Shown: positions 1 through 10,969 of the stretch, one piece after another
Layout of the letters: each line of letters opens with the position of its first letter
How positions within the stretch are numbered: position 1 is the stretch's first letter
Assembly: GCA_014529385.2 (NCBI GenBank)
Contig: CM043964.1
Coordinates: 131,605,420-131,669,419 of the forward strand
Length of the DNA: 64,000 nt
Direction of reading: 5' to 3'
Origin: Adiantum capillus-veneris
Lineage: Eukaryota > Streptophyta > Polypodiopsida > Polypodiales > Pteridaceae
The notes under the pieces: generated by a model
The model's input: only the letters and a program-made list of their open reading frames with translations
Told to the model about the DNA's origin: nothing
The model's database searches: none
Program-made: the position numbers and the translations under genes

Positions 1-1620
1 GCCGCGTGCCAACTCAGGTGAAATAAAGTTGGCCTTGGCTCCTCCGTCAAAAAAGATAAGGGCTTCTTGATCTTTCACTTATGCTCGGCAAAGTTCTGTA
101 CTCTCATCTATCTGGCTTGGGTCGGTTCCCATGCAATCCGATACTAGTCTTGCTTTCATCTTACCTCTTCTACCACGTTCCTCTACTGCTCTAGAACTCT
201 TTGGCCTGTCTTTATTCTGATCTTGTTGTGCCTTTTTGGGGAACTTTGTAGAGATGTTCCCTTGTTCCCCGCAACCAAAACACTTCCCCTCTTTGAGATA
301 GTTACCCCTTTCTCTAAGAGTCAATCAAGGTCGTGTATCTTTCTTTTTTTTGAGGATTCTTTTTATTTCTGTTTTCATTGTTCAAGGTCTGTTTGGTCCT
401 CTAAGTCAAGATTTCATCAGTGGGGTAGGTAAAATTCCCCGAATGTATCGAGAACCCCCGTTTTGCATGACCCATTAGTTCTTGAATAGAGTCAGACTTT
501 TGTTCAAGGTAGTAATCTTGGATCTCTGTAGAAAATTTGCAACAAAACCGCAAGGTCGGTAGAAAAGAATCCCAAAACCTCTCGCAATACGCGTCCAAAG
601 AATCTCCCTTGGTCATCTGAAGATGGTTCCAAGCGGTTCTTACATCTCGTTCGTACTCCCGAGTTAACCAAGAGGAAATAAAGAGCCCTTTGAATTTCAA
701 CCACTTGATTGGGGCTTCTTTCCTCAGAAGAAGAGTGGGCCAACATGTTTGGGAATTTCCTTTTAAAAATGATGTAGGCCTCCTGATCTTGGAGTACTCT
801 GAGTAATGCCCTCCAGAGAAGGCTATGTCAAACTACTGGAAAGCCCTTAGAGCATCTCAAAATCCAGAAAAGGATTAAAATTTTATTGATTGTCCACCCT
901 CTCTAAATTCCTTTGCCTTATTGCTCTTATCTTCGAGGAAGTCGTATTGGTTGGCTTTGTAAAAGTGCTTCTGCTTCGCAAAAAAATGTGGTCGTCGGAG
1001 TCTGAACTATCAGAGGATGACTCCTTCATAGAGCTATTAGACACTAGTCGGAATCTGAGCTTCTTTGCCTTTTTCTTGTTCTTTCCAAATCTTTGCTTTT
1101 TGCTTCACTTCTTGCCCTTTTTGTTGTCCTCACTCGATTTGGAAGAGCTAGAAGAACTGTCAGAGGAAGAGGAATAAGAATTGGGTAGTCCTTCAAAACA
1201 TACACACTTCTTCTACTTTCTTGCAGATGCAAAAGAAGATTGACAACCCAAGTAAACAAGTTAGTCAGTCCCCTTCTTGCGCTTATTCAATTGCTCTTTT
1301 GATTGATTCTTTTTGTCCAAAAGCTGAGTAATCTGGGTCTGAACCACCTCTTGAAGTTATTGTTCAGTAAACATCCTTGGAGTAGGAGGTTTCTTGATTG
1401 CCGGTTTGATTGGTGGTTTGGTTTCTTTCTCCCATTGAGTATGCACTTCAGCCATGGACTGATGTGTCTAAAAATTTGCAAATTGGGGATCCTTAGCAAA
1501 CTGAAGCATTTGTTTTGTGCACTCATCAACGTGATGTCAATGTTGCATCTCCATGAGTACGTATTGTGTAGGCCGAGGTGGCCCGTACTCATCTTCTACT
1601 AAGTCACTCGAATTTTCCAT
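1..1620 (-). pseudogene. Degenerate retrotransposon gag polyprotein, cut by window edge
   Basis: Gag would package the element RNA into cytoplasmic virus-like particles. The likely start is the ATG at 1620, opening with MENSSDLVEDEYGPPRPTQY, which then meets in-frame stops within about 25 codons and again about 30 codons later. The middle (about 700 to 401) has the retrotransposon gag-domain look: TAWNHLQMTKGDSLDAYCER followed by an SIQELMGHA segment. Near 280-230 is a damaged zinc knuckle, CFGCGEQGN, in which the later His and Cys are lost. The coding trace shifts between frames, so the copy is dead. Confidence 0.7.
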
Positions 1621-1732
1621 AGTGTCTCCTCCCGCCTCAGCGGTTGCTAAAGAGGTCAATTTATTCTTTTTGGAATCCATAGGTGTCGCGAGAAAAGGGA
1701 TCAGATTTCTAGATAGAAGAGAAATTGGTCAT

Positions 1733-1744
1733 GCTCTGATACCA
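1733..1744 (-). other. Primer-binding site for initiator Met tRNA
   Basis: On the minus strand the sequence reads TGGTATCAGAGC, the classic plant retrotransposon primer site complementary to the 3' end of tRNA-iMet. It lies one base inside the LTR boundary at 1746. Confidence 0.9.
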
Positions 1745-1745
1745 C

Positions 1746-2058
1746 TGTAACAAACTTAGACACCCCAAGTCAAGATTTTGTCGTGACACAACAGAGATTC
1801 ACTTCAAAATACTTTACAAATTTAAGAGAGAGAGGGAGAGACAATGAGAGCAAGGGAGAGGAGGGGATGAGAAAGAAAGAGGAAGGCGATAGTTTTTTCA
1901 GAGTACCAAAAAGGGTTCTTATTACACAATAAGAATGGGATTTATAACTCTACCTACAAAAGAGTTATTCACAGTAGTCAACTAACCATTTAGCACGTAC
2001 CAAGATTTGAGACTACAATACCAAAATCGGTGGCATATTACCACCAAAGATTGGTACA
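1746..2058 (-). repeat. LTR (5' LTR of the minus-strand element), about 313 bp
   Basis: On the plus strand it starts TGTAAC next to the primer site and ends GGTACA just before the next element's LTR at 2062. TG...CA borders and TGTA/TACA-type short inverted ends support the limits. It holds an AGAG-rich stretch near 1825-1880. No second copy is in the window, so the outer limit is inferred. Confidence 0.65.
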
Positions 2059-2061
2059 GTA

Positions 2062-2542
2062 TGTAACATTTAATGGCCTAGTAACTTGTGTGTAGCGGAA
2101 AATAGCATGAACATAGTGAGCATCTCATTAGAATAGATTCCTAATGAGCATAACAAAAGGGCTTGGATGGAGAGAGCAAAAAAAAGCATAACACCTAGTT
2201 AGATAGGCATGAACAATACTTCAAAAGAAAGAGAAATTAAGCTATTGACAACAATTGAGGACCAGATTTACATGGAGCCGGTCCCCCCTCCAAAAGGCTT
2301 TGTATTATAGGTTTCCCCCATCAAGGGAGACATTTTACAATACAATACTTTGTGTTCCTTCCATAACTTGCTAGTGCAATGAAGATGGAAGCTTCAAGAA
2401 CCAAGCTTAAACTTGAAAACACAACATTAATTCCCTCACAGTCTCAGACCCAAGACCTCACACACCTTTGAAGATGGTGGTATGAGAGTAGATTGAGAGG
2501 AAGAAGAAGTATTATTACAAGAAAGAAGTACTTCTTCTCACA
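2062..2542 (-). repeat. 3' LTR of the gag-protease element
   Basis: It begins TGTAACATTT. The first 130 bases or so match 4212-4345 closely, including a shared run near GTAACTTGTGTGTAGCGG. The inner end is less certain; CTCACA at 2537-2542 gives the expected CA border. The match to the other copy is lost part-way because that copy is interrupted. Confidence 0.65.
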
Positions 2543-2668
2543 TAATCACTCTTAATAGCTTAACATAGCTTAGTAATTAGCATGGTAGAGGAGATGAGTA
2601 TGCATTGGAGCTTGGCTCTTGGTTGGATTTTCATCTCAAGCTTGTGAGAGGGGAGGCCTCCCTTTACT

Positions 2669-3728
2669 TCACACATGAGCTTTTGTGAGTGTCCGTGTGT
2701 GATAATGCCCCTTGAAAGCACCATCGGCAGGTAGGACATCTCCCATATCATAGGCTTGGATGCCTAGCTTGGTGGCCAAATTTGTGGATGTGAAATTGTG
2801 AGTAGAACCAGGGTCAAAGAGAATAAAAGTGTCATGTTCTCTTACCTTTCCCCAAGCATGGCATAGAGGAGATCATTTGTGGCAAGCTTCCTCTTCTTGG
2901 ATTTCAACCAAGGTAGCTCTAGAAGGCTCATTTTGTGTATTCTTGTGGGGGCAAGCACGGTAAGCACACCCTTGCTTCCCACACTTGACAACGGTTATCT
3001 TTACGATAACGCTCAAGCTCTTCAGGAGAGAGTTTATTTTTGCCTTTATAAACTCCCTTCTCCTTAGCTTTGTTGTTGTTGGTATTGCCTTTAGGAGACT
3101 TTTGGACATTGTCCTTCCCCTTAGGCTCATTGTTACGGTCCTTGTTCTCCGTGGGCTTAAGATTTTTCTTAGCCCCTGATTGGAAATTGATTTGTGAAGC
3201 CACCATGGTATGGTGTATGACCTTAGATATGGTGCGTGGCCTTTGGGAGTTGACATACTCCACAATATCTTCTGTTAAACCCACACAAAATTGTTGTTTT
3301 TGCTCTCCAAAATCCATCTTTTTGAATACAATGGCTTTGAGATGTAAGTCCCAAAACTTGTCTACATATTTGTGAATGGATTCGTGGGGAGAGAGCTTCA
3401 AGATTCGCCATTTGGTGAGTACTTTGTCTTTGGCATCGGTGGCCAAAAACTACTTCGTACGGATCCTCTTCTTCTTCCCGAATTGGAGAGAGGCCTCTTT
3501 TGGAAGTCTCACAAGGAGGCTTGCTAGGTACTCTCTTTTCTTGGTGGGGAGTTTGGAGAATCCCATGAGCATGAAGCTGCCATTGCACTTCACTTTGGAG
3601 GGATGGATTGCCATGGCTTGTTGAAGCCTAGAAACAAGGTAGTTAACAAGCATAGGGGCATCATTAGTAGCAAAATCAAAGCTATCAACATTAATTTCAC
3701 TCTCTTTACTATTGTGGCGTTCTAACAA
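2669..3728 (-). pseudogene. Degenerate gag plus aspartic protease
   Basis: Gag builds the particle and the aspartic protease matures the polyprotein. From 3728 to 2928 one frame runs with a single TAG at 3449-3447. It includes an SPHESIHKYVDKFWDLHLKA gag-domain stretch typical of plant gypsy elements. A frameshift near 3000 leads into a zinc knuckle (KCGKQGCAYRACPHKN) and then, past a TGA at 2875-2873, the protease active site ILFDPGSTHNF at about 2820-2790. The usual motif is DSG, so Ser to Pro beside the catalytic Asp is unusual but can occur in gypsy proteases. The frame ends at 2669 and no RT follows. Confidence 0.8.
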
Positions 3729-3800
3729 CTTTTAGGTGTAAACCTTTTTTAGGTGTACTATGGTACGTCAATCCCTAGTTGCTACTTCTCTTTACCCCTT

Positions 3801-3954
3801 TAGAAAAGCACTCAAACTCTTGTATCGGCTCGAATATCATTAATTGCAAGAAATAGAAGAGACGGTCTTTCAACACTTAGAAAAGCACTCAAACTCTTGT
3901 ACCGACTCAAATATCATTAATTGCAAGGAATAGAAGAGATGGTCTTTCAACACC
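3801..3954. repeat. 77-bp tandem duplication in the retroelement leader
   Basis: The segment starting TAGAAAAGCACTCAAACTCT occurs at 3801-3877 and again at 3878-3954 with a handful of differences. It lies between the primer site and gag, in the untranslated leader. Confidence 0.85.
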
Positions 3955-4198
3955 AGAACAGTACCGGCTCCTGTCAAGCTTCTAATAGCTCAATAGTGGT
4001 TAAGCCATAGGCAAGCCCCGTAGGACTCCACTATTAAGACCATAGCTCTCAATGGTGATGCCTTGTTATTTGCACAAAGCAGGCGCACTGCAAGGCTGAA
4101 AAATACCTATTCTACTTACTCAATTGCAATTAGTAATACCAACCATTTATAGTTAGCTTGAGGACCTCCCTTCTTGAGCAAGAAAAGAGAAACCTTAT

Positions 4199-4210
4199 GC
4201 TCTGATACCA
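4199..4210 (-). other. Primer-binding site for initiator Met tRNA
   Basis: The minus strand reads TGGTATCAGAGC, one base from the LTR start at 4212. It is identical to the site of the neighbouring element at 1733-1744. Confidence 0.9.
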
Positions 4211-4211
4211 A

Positions 4212-4345
4212 TGTAACATTTAATGGCCTAGTAACTTGTGTGTAGCGGAAAATAGCATGAACATAGTGAGCATTTCATTAGAATAGATTCCTAATGAGCA
4301 TAACAAGGGTGCTTGGATGGAGAGATTAAAAAAAAAGCATAACCA
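4212..4345 (-). repeat. 5' LTR fragment of the gag-protease element
   Basis: A direct repeat of 2062 to about 2195, with a few substitutions. It breaks off at about 4345 into the minisatellite, so the outer part of this LTR was lost or displaced. Confidence 0.8.
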
Positions 4346-5120
4346 AGTGATAGGAGACCTTGGGCAATCACTCAACCCCCTATTCGCCTGGTCTTGACCC
4401 CGCTGCAAATAGGCGTTCACAAAAGGTATATCAAAGAAGTCATAACCAAGCGATAGGAGACATTGGGCAACCTCTAAACCCCTTATTTGCATGGTCTTGA
4501 CCTCACTGTAAAACTGGTGTTCATAAAAACAAAAAGAAAGGTCATAACCGAGCGATAGGAGACCTTGGGCAACCTCTCAACCCCTATTTTCTTGGTCTTG
4601 ACCTCGCTGCAAATGGCGTTCACCAAAGGCATATCCAAGAAAAGTCATAACCAAGCGATAGTAGACCTTGGGCAGCCACTCAACCCCCTATTCGCCTTGT
4701 CTTGACCCTACTGCAAAATAGGCATTCATCAAAAAAGAAAATTCATAACCAAGAGATAGGAGACATTGGGCAACCTCTCAACCTCCTATTCACCTGGTCT
4801 TGACCCCACTGCAAAAATGGCGTCCACCAAAGGCTTATCCAAGAAAGTCAGAACCAAGCGATAGAGGACCTTGGGCAGCCACTCAACCCCCTATTCGCTT
4901 GGTCTTGACCCTGCTACAAAACAAGCATTCATCAAAAAATAAAAGCCATAACCAAGCGACATGAGACACTAGGCAACGTCTCAACCTCCTATTGGCCTGG
5001 TTTTGACCCGGCTCCAAAATTGGCGTCCACCAAAGGCATATCCAAGAAAGTCAGAATTGAGTGATAGGAGACCTTGGGCAACCACTCAACCCCCTATTCA
5101 CCTGGTCTTGACCTTGCTAA
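4338..5120. repeat. Minisatellite, about 100-bp unit, about 8 copies
   Basis: Each unit carries AACCAAGCGATAGGAGACC, then a TTGGGCAACC / CTCAACCCCCTATTCGCC segment, then a TTGACCC...GCTGCAAAA...GCGTTCA segment. Unit starts are near 4341, 4442, 4535, 4644, 4745, 4853, 4951 and 5053, so spacing runs 93-109 bp. Units differ by point changes and small indels. The array starts exactly where the LTR copy stops matching. Confidence 0.9.
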
Positions 5121-7478
5121 GATGGTGTTCATACTCATTTTTCGGATATATATGTCATGTGTATGAAGATATTATGAGCACTCCTATGCATAGTTGAACT
5201 TCATTGCACAAAATGTTTGGACTTATGCATAATCTAGTGCTTTGCTTAATTGAAAGATTCTCTTTGTACTAAACTAAGAAATCCTCTTGATTATATGTTT
5301 GGTCATCTTTTGAGAGTTACATTACACATGCAATAATGCTTGATTGAGTGGACATTGTATGTACTAAAATTTGGGGCTTGACATTGACTTTGCATTTTAG
5401 TTTCTGTTCTAAATGAAAAATCCTTGCCTAGCACTAAGGTTAAGATTCTGTGAATGACCATGGGATAGTAAAATTTCGGGCTTGTGATTGAGCATGCTTT
5501 TAGTGCTCGTATTAAATAACCAAATGTTCAAAAGCACTAATGATTGAGTCTTTTTTGAAGGTTTGTGGACAGGTGTGTGATTTCATTGATCCAAGAAGGG
5601 GTCATCATTGCAAAATTTGCAAAATTTAGCTAATTAGAGCCATTCCAAATTTTTTGGATTTAAAGTTGTATATATGCTAGCTCATAGCCTTGTCAAAAGT
5701 TTTTTTTTTCAGTTTGAGCTAGTGTTTATCCAACTTGAGCTTTAAAGTACAAAATTTGGCTATTGAGAGCCATTCATTTTCATTTCATCAAGTCGCAGTC
5801 ATCTCTAGCTTATAGCATGCTCTAAAGTTGTAGAATTTCATGTGAGCGAGTTGTTAGCCAACTTTTTGAAAAGCTTTAAATTGTAAAATCTGGCTATCGC
5901 GAGCCACTTCATTTCATCAAAGATTGCATTATTCTCATCTTTTGGCTTGTTTTGAATTATATACTTCAAGTGAGCTAGAAACTAATCAACTTGAATCATG
6001 CATGAGAGGACTTAAAATTTCAAAATTTGCAATGTAGAAGCTCATTTTATCTCTCTCATTGTTGATATGTATGCACAGATTTTCTACAAAGAGCATCATG
6101 TGCATAACCAAAGATACTTTTTTCCCTTGGGTTTTTTCCCTTTGGCAAATTCGGGTATGCAAGACCCTATCTTTAGGTTTTCATTAATGTTTTTTTTGTG
6201 TGCATTTGGCTTTCAATAAAAGACCTTTGGAGCTTGTGTTTACACTTAGCTTCAAAAAGGCTTCTTTTGCAAATAAAAGATCAAGAGACTTCTCTACACA
6301 AAGGGGATGCTCGCTCAAGGATGCTCAAAAGAGCATGAATAGGTGTAATCCTTCCATGAATTTCCTCTTTTGTTTATCTCCCATTCTCTATGCTTGGCTT
6401 AAGATATTTTTTGCTTCTAAGCTATGGTTTTTTCATGTTCAAAAATTAGGCATACTAAAGTTCCAACATTTTTCTTTGTGAAAATTAACTCATCAAAAAA
6501 TTAAGTTTTATGTGTGTTAATCATAGGTAATTGGCCTTGACCTTAGATTAATGTGAATACATTTTTCATTAGTCCTAGACTCTTAGTGATAGTCTTAATA
6601 CTCTATTCATTTTTTAACATGACCTAGGGCTATGACTATGCTTTAGTCCTTTAGTCCAATTGCCATTAGCATCTCAAGTTGGAAGCAATAAAAACATGCT
6701 TAAAAATGAACAATGAAGCAAAAAAGTGTCAAGAAAAAGTAGCAAAAATGCTACTATACACATGAAAAGAAAATTCTATATTATGTTGTGTCTTGTGAGG
6801 CCTAGTGCCTTATTGGCACTTGGCAGGCGAGGGGAATCACATTGGCTCGCTTGGTCAAGGCCCTAAATCAATGCCTTGCGTTGATAGGGGTTAGTCGTCG
6901 CCTTGGTAGGCTAGTAGGCTTTTGGAACACCTTCTTGAGGGTTCAAAGAACCGAGAGTCGCACCTAGACTTTCCTTGGGGTGGTAGCCTTGTGATTGTGC
7001 TTTACTTTTTTCAATGAATGACAAAAAACAAAACTTCCATGAGCTTCAGAAAAGCTTTGACAATGTACTAATAGATTAGGAGCTTTTTTATAGCCCATAG
7101 ACAGACTTGAATGATTTATTAATATTGGTCACTAGTTTTTAGGCTAGTAGGTTTATGACCTTGCATTAGCTTAGGGTCATAATTGATTGCTTGTGTTTCA
7201 TGCATAAAACTGAAATTTCAAGTGGTCTAATCTTCACGATAGTTTAGGTGATTTTTTTTCTTTATGTTGTCTAGTTTCTTACCATGATTCACCCATTTTT
7301 TAGAAGCAAAAATTCACTTTGCATGATTTCTCGTTGTACTTCATGTTTTGTATCCTTTGTGGCCTTTGTTCTCATTACTTGTTCTTATGTTTTGCAGCTC
7401 AACATTTCTTCCATGGATGTGTTTTCTACCATGTCACCATGTCTTGCTTCACGGTACACAAGGACGTGCGCCAAATTA
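5121..7478 (+). mobile_element. Non-coding 3' internal region of a plus-strand LTR retrotransposon
   Basis: AT-rich DNA with no convincing coding trace on either strand. I assign it to the retroelement whose polypurine tract and LTR follow at 7479-8426. Long untranslated 3' regions are known in plant Ty3/gypsy elements of the Athila/Tat type. No matching 5' LTR or coding domains were found to the left, so the element is truncated and its left boundary is only a guess. Confidence 0.4.
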
Positions 7479-7490
7479 GGAAGGGAGGAA
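7479..7490 (+). other. Polypurine tract of an LTR retrotransposon
   Basis: GGAAGGGAGGAA lies directly against the TGTTAGC start of the LTR. This is the expected position for the plus-strand DNA primer during reverse transcription. Confidence 0.75.
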
Positions 7491-8426
7491 TGTTAGCAAC
7501 GGCTAACACAGGCTACACCGAATATGCATCAAGTAGGAGATATCTGTGGTTGTGCATAATAATTCCAACTCATTTTGTATAAATATTGGGCTCACTTGGA
7601 GTTCCAAAGTTGTATATGGTAGTTTGAGGGCTCAAGCTTAAACCCATAGTAGAAGGGAAAGTGGTGAAAGCCTTTAAAAGGAATCCTTTGTGTAAGGAGG
7701 TTCATTCTTGAGTATCCACTCTTGAGGATCCACTTTTGAGAACTCCCTCTCTCTAGAGTGTTCACTCTTTGGCCTAGCCTTGAGCTTAATGTCTATGCTT
7801 GAGAGGCTAGTGCTAAGCATTGTAATTAGTGTAAGCTCTTCTTGATTAATCTAATTCTTATTTTCTTACTAGTCTCTTCTTCTCTACATTTCATCTTGTC
7901 ATGAAGTATTATTACACTTTCATTACTCTAGATTTGAGAGATGTATGTACTTCTTGCTAGTAACCACTCTTATCTCTCTATGAGCATTTGATTTGTGATA
8001 TTTAGTCACTAATTAGGTTGATTAAGCTGGGTCTTAATCTTGTAATTAGTGTGTGTGCCCTATTGTTTGCTTGTTTGTAGATAGGTTTTATGAAGCTCTA
8101 GCACCATTCACCTCGTGTGAGTAGCTATTGATGAAGTGCCGTGATTGACATGTAGTAATTAGTGTGTGCTTATCATCACTATGCTTGGGGTTTCTAGTCT
8201 ATGGAAAGTCAGACTTTGGTGGACTTGATGTGTGTAGGAGTTGATTGATTAGTGATTAGAGTAGTTTTAGAGTTAGTCTTGCCATGGCTAATCTCTACTT
8301 ACATTGGAGAGTTTATCTCTTGAATCCTCTATTCCATTCTCCGATGCTCGTGCTTCCATGCCCTAGCCGAGTTGCCGATCCACGGATTTGATAATTTTGT
8401 GTGGGTTGCGATTAGGTCATGCTACA
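7491..8426 (+). repeat. 3' LTR, about 936 bp
   Basis: Starts TGTTAGCAACGGCTAACA, itself a short inverted repeat, and is proposed to end at GTCATGCTACA (8426), giving TGT...ACA borders. A TATA-like TTGTATAAATATTGG lies at about 7575. There is no second copy in the window, so the right limit is inferred from the border motif only. Confidence 0.6.
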
Positions 8427-9487
8427 ACGCCTCCCAGCATAAACAAACACACTTGAGTTGAATCTAGTTGAATCCAAAAATGTATGTAGTCTTCTCGTGC
8501 ATTGTTCCTCATAGATTTAGGCTATCAAATGACACATATAAAACCATCCACTAAAGCTTTGCATAACCCTCGTCACAACACTCTAATGTATCCTCTTTCA
8601 TATTGCAACAACAAAAAATCATCAATAACTTAAGCCGAGCCACTTTGAATTTTTTATTTTGAAAACATCAAGCAAAGAAAAAGAAATAGGACAATACTGA
8701 AAAAAAGGTATTAAATTAGCAAGAAGGCTACAAGGAAATTATGTCCTCCTCAATAAGAGATTGGTTAAATCAATAAACATGCTAAAACATTGGCAAGACA
8801 AAATCATGTCACAAGGAAGTCATTTACAAAGGGAACTGTAGTCATTTGGAAAGGGATTGATAGGCCAAAGTCCATCAGAGGGTATCCACTCAGGTGAAAC
8901 TAAATGGAATCCACTTCATGCTTACTAAGTTTATGCATCAAGGCCCAATTAGACTGCAAGAAGATATGATCCTCCAAGCTACAAATTTCCCAATGAACTT
9001 TCACATTTGTCCTCCTCGCTAAGGCTTGTACAATAATAATAAAAGATGTTAAGAGCCATTAATTGAATATGTAAAAGGGATTATAAATAGACATAGATAG
9101 AGTATTAACATACTTTCATACTAAACACACAATGACATACTAAATACTTTCATAAGCCAAATACTTAAATATGGTAACACTAAACTGCATCCACCATAAT
9201 ACTACATAATACTGTTTTCCACACCACCATAAAAAATACTTTGATCCTTGATCTACCTATGTCCCTCTCTATGCATGTGTAAAGAAACAAGTACTATTGT
9301 AAGATAATTGTTTTACCACACAATAAAGTGGGGATTGTCTACCCATTGATAGCCGTTTTTAGGCTCTCTGTAATTGCCATAGTGAGTTACCTCACCCTAC
9401 CAAAATCACCTAAACATTGTGGCGATTCTTACCTTTTCACTGTACATAGGCGTGTGTGAGTTAGGAAATTTTTCTCATATCTCCTTG
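8427..9487. other. AT-rich intergenic DNA, no feature recognised
   Basis: I see no coding trace, repeat array or retroelement border in this stretch on either strand. Confidence 0.6.
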
Positions 9488-9563
9488 AAATCCTGAGCTA
9501 GCTAGTAATTTGGGCTAGTTAAGCCAAATCCTGAGCTAGCTAGTAATTTGGGCTAGTTGAGCC
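9488..9563. repeat. 38-bp tandem duplication
   Basis: AAATCCTGAGCTAGCTAGTA followed by ATTTGGGCTAGTTAAGCC appears twice in a row (9488-9525 and 9526-9563) with one difference. The unit contains the palindrome GCTAGC. Confidence 0.9.
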
Positions 9564-10750
9564 AAAAAAATTAAATAAATTCAAAAAATAAAATATATTA
9601 TGGCCCATTTGTGTGTAAATATTGCATTGTATGTAGGGCCTAAATACAAGTAATTTTCATAATTATTTTGATATTTATTTAAATATTTCTACCTAGGTGT
9701 GTGTTATTTGCTTATGTATGCTATGTGCATTTACTCACCATTACCATAATATTTTTTACCTATGTATTCTATAAAAAATCATTTCATGTAAGCTTCTCTT
9801 ATTTTTGGTGTGAATCCACTCTAAGGGAAAACCTCAAAAATACCTTTCACCATCAGTCATTGACTTTCACTAAATTCCTATTTCCTAGAGGTATTTTTTC
9901 TTATCTCTTGTAAATAAATATACTTCAATAAAAACAAATGAGGGTCCCCTCATTTGATTCCTCATATTTTCATATATCTCTTTTTTTCATTCTATATTTA
10001 TATATAGCTAACACTATTCTAGATTCCATGAATAGTTTATATATACTAGCCTGTTTTTTTCCATCATATCCATGTATTATATTTATGCATAATCCACAGC
10101 CATGCATATTTTCAAACCCCTAAGAATCAATTAGGTCATGCTCTCATACAAGGAGGGCCTCATCTTTGGAGCCATATGAAAATTCAACAAAAGGGGGGTG
10201 CACTGAAGACTTTTTGTGAAGAAAAACAGGTATTTTGGTGGGATTTTTAATATCCATCTCCACTCTGAATTTAAAGCGATGGTCAAAAGAGAAAATGTGG
10301 ACCAAGAGCTGAATAACCACTTCTACACACACACACACACATACACACACACACACACACACTCATTCTTCTTTCTCACTCAAACCTGCACCTTCCATGG
10401 TTTCTCTCATCTTCTTCACCATTAACCTCCCTTCTTACTTACATAGCTCTCATATGAGCTCTACATGTACATACACCATCTCTATGCCTCTCTCTATTAC
10501 TTCCAAAGTACAATTCCATCTTACCCTTGTCTATATACATAAAATTCAGCATGTAAGCCATGCTTAACCTCTGCAAATTAAGAGATCTCATCAACCGAAT
10601 TGCCATTTTCATCGCGATAATCAACCTTGGCGGTGGTGGTATAAAGAAGAAACACCATTTTAGATGAAATGGAAAAATCCCACAACTTTGGGACTAATTC
10701 CTATTTCCCATTAAATTTGGAAAACATTCATTTAATTTGGGAATGTGACA
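9564..10750. other. AT-rich non-coding DNA with a CA microsatellite
   Basis: No gene recognised. A CA run (10325-10362, one T interruption at 10342) is the only clear structure. Confidence 0.6.
10325..10362. repeat. (AC)n microsatellite
   Basis: About 19 AC repeats with a single interrupting T. Confidence 0.95.
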
Positions 10751-10926
10751 GAGATAGATTCTCAAAAAAATAGTGGTGTTGAGAAATACCTTTTAAAATT
10801 TTTATTTTTATGTGGGTGTTTCAAAACACTTCATGAAAGAGATAGATTCTCAAGAAATTGGTGGTGTTGAGAAACACCTTTTAAAAATTTTATTTTTATG
10901 TGGGTGTTTAAAAATACTTCATAAAA
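10751..10926. repeat. 88-bp tandem duplication beyond the transposase 3' end
   Basis: GAGATAGATTCTCAA... is repeated at 10751-10838 and 10839-10926. Each unit contains GGTGTTGAGAAACACC, a small hairpin, and a T-rich TTTTATTTTTATGTGGGTGTTT stem partner. It lies directly downstream (minus sense) of the transposase-like gene, so it may belong to that gene's 3' flank or to the element end. Confidence 0.85.
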
Positions 10927-10969
10927 TCATACATAAGCTGGGGAAATAAAACAATGAGCAAGCTTTGAA

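Larger units (their letters stand above)
1..2058 (-). mobile_element. 5' part of a minus-strand Ty3/gypsy-type LTR retrotransposon
   Basis: Reading leftward, the order is an LTR-like segment (2058 to 1746), a primer-binding site (1744 to 1733) and a degenerate gag that runs off the left edge of the window. This is the standard order of an LTR retrotransposon. Protease, reverse transcriptase and integrase would lie outside the window. The next element's LTR starts only 3 bases to the right, so two retroelements abut here. The gypsy assignment rests on the gag sequence and on similarity of layout to the neighbouring gag-protease element. Confidence 0.75.
2062..4345 (-). mobile_element. Internally deleted gypsy-type retrotransposon (gag-protease only)
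   Basis: Two direct copies of the same sequence start TGTAACATTTAATGGCC at 2062 and 4212 and frame a gag-protease remnant with a tRNA-Met primer site beside the right copy. No reverse transcriptase, RNase H or integrase trace lies between them. It is therefore either an internally deleted copy or a non-autonomous family. The right LTR copy stops matching near 4345, where the 100-bp minisatellite begins. Confidence 0.75.

Noticed and set aside
1287-1602. Opposed frames of about 100 codons on both strands
   Set aside because: The gag frame from the ATG at 1620 explains the region; these are shadows.
7284-7582. Two overlapping Cys-rich frames of 70-87 codons
   Set aside because: They overlap in different frames and run into the polypurine tract and LTR, so they are chance frames in retroelement DNA.
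10751-10926. GGTGTTGAGAAACACC repeats as transposon terminal repeats
   Set aside because: No matching inverted copy was found near 37 kb or elsewhere, so they cannot be called element ends.
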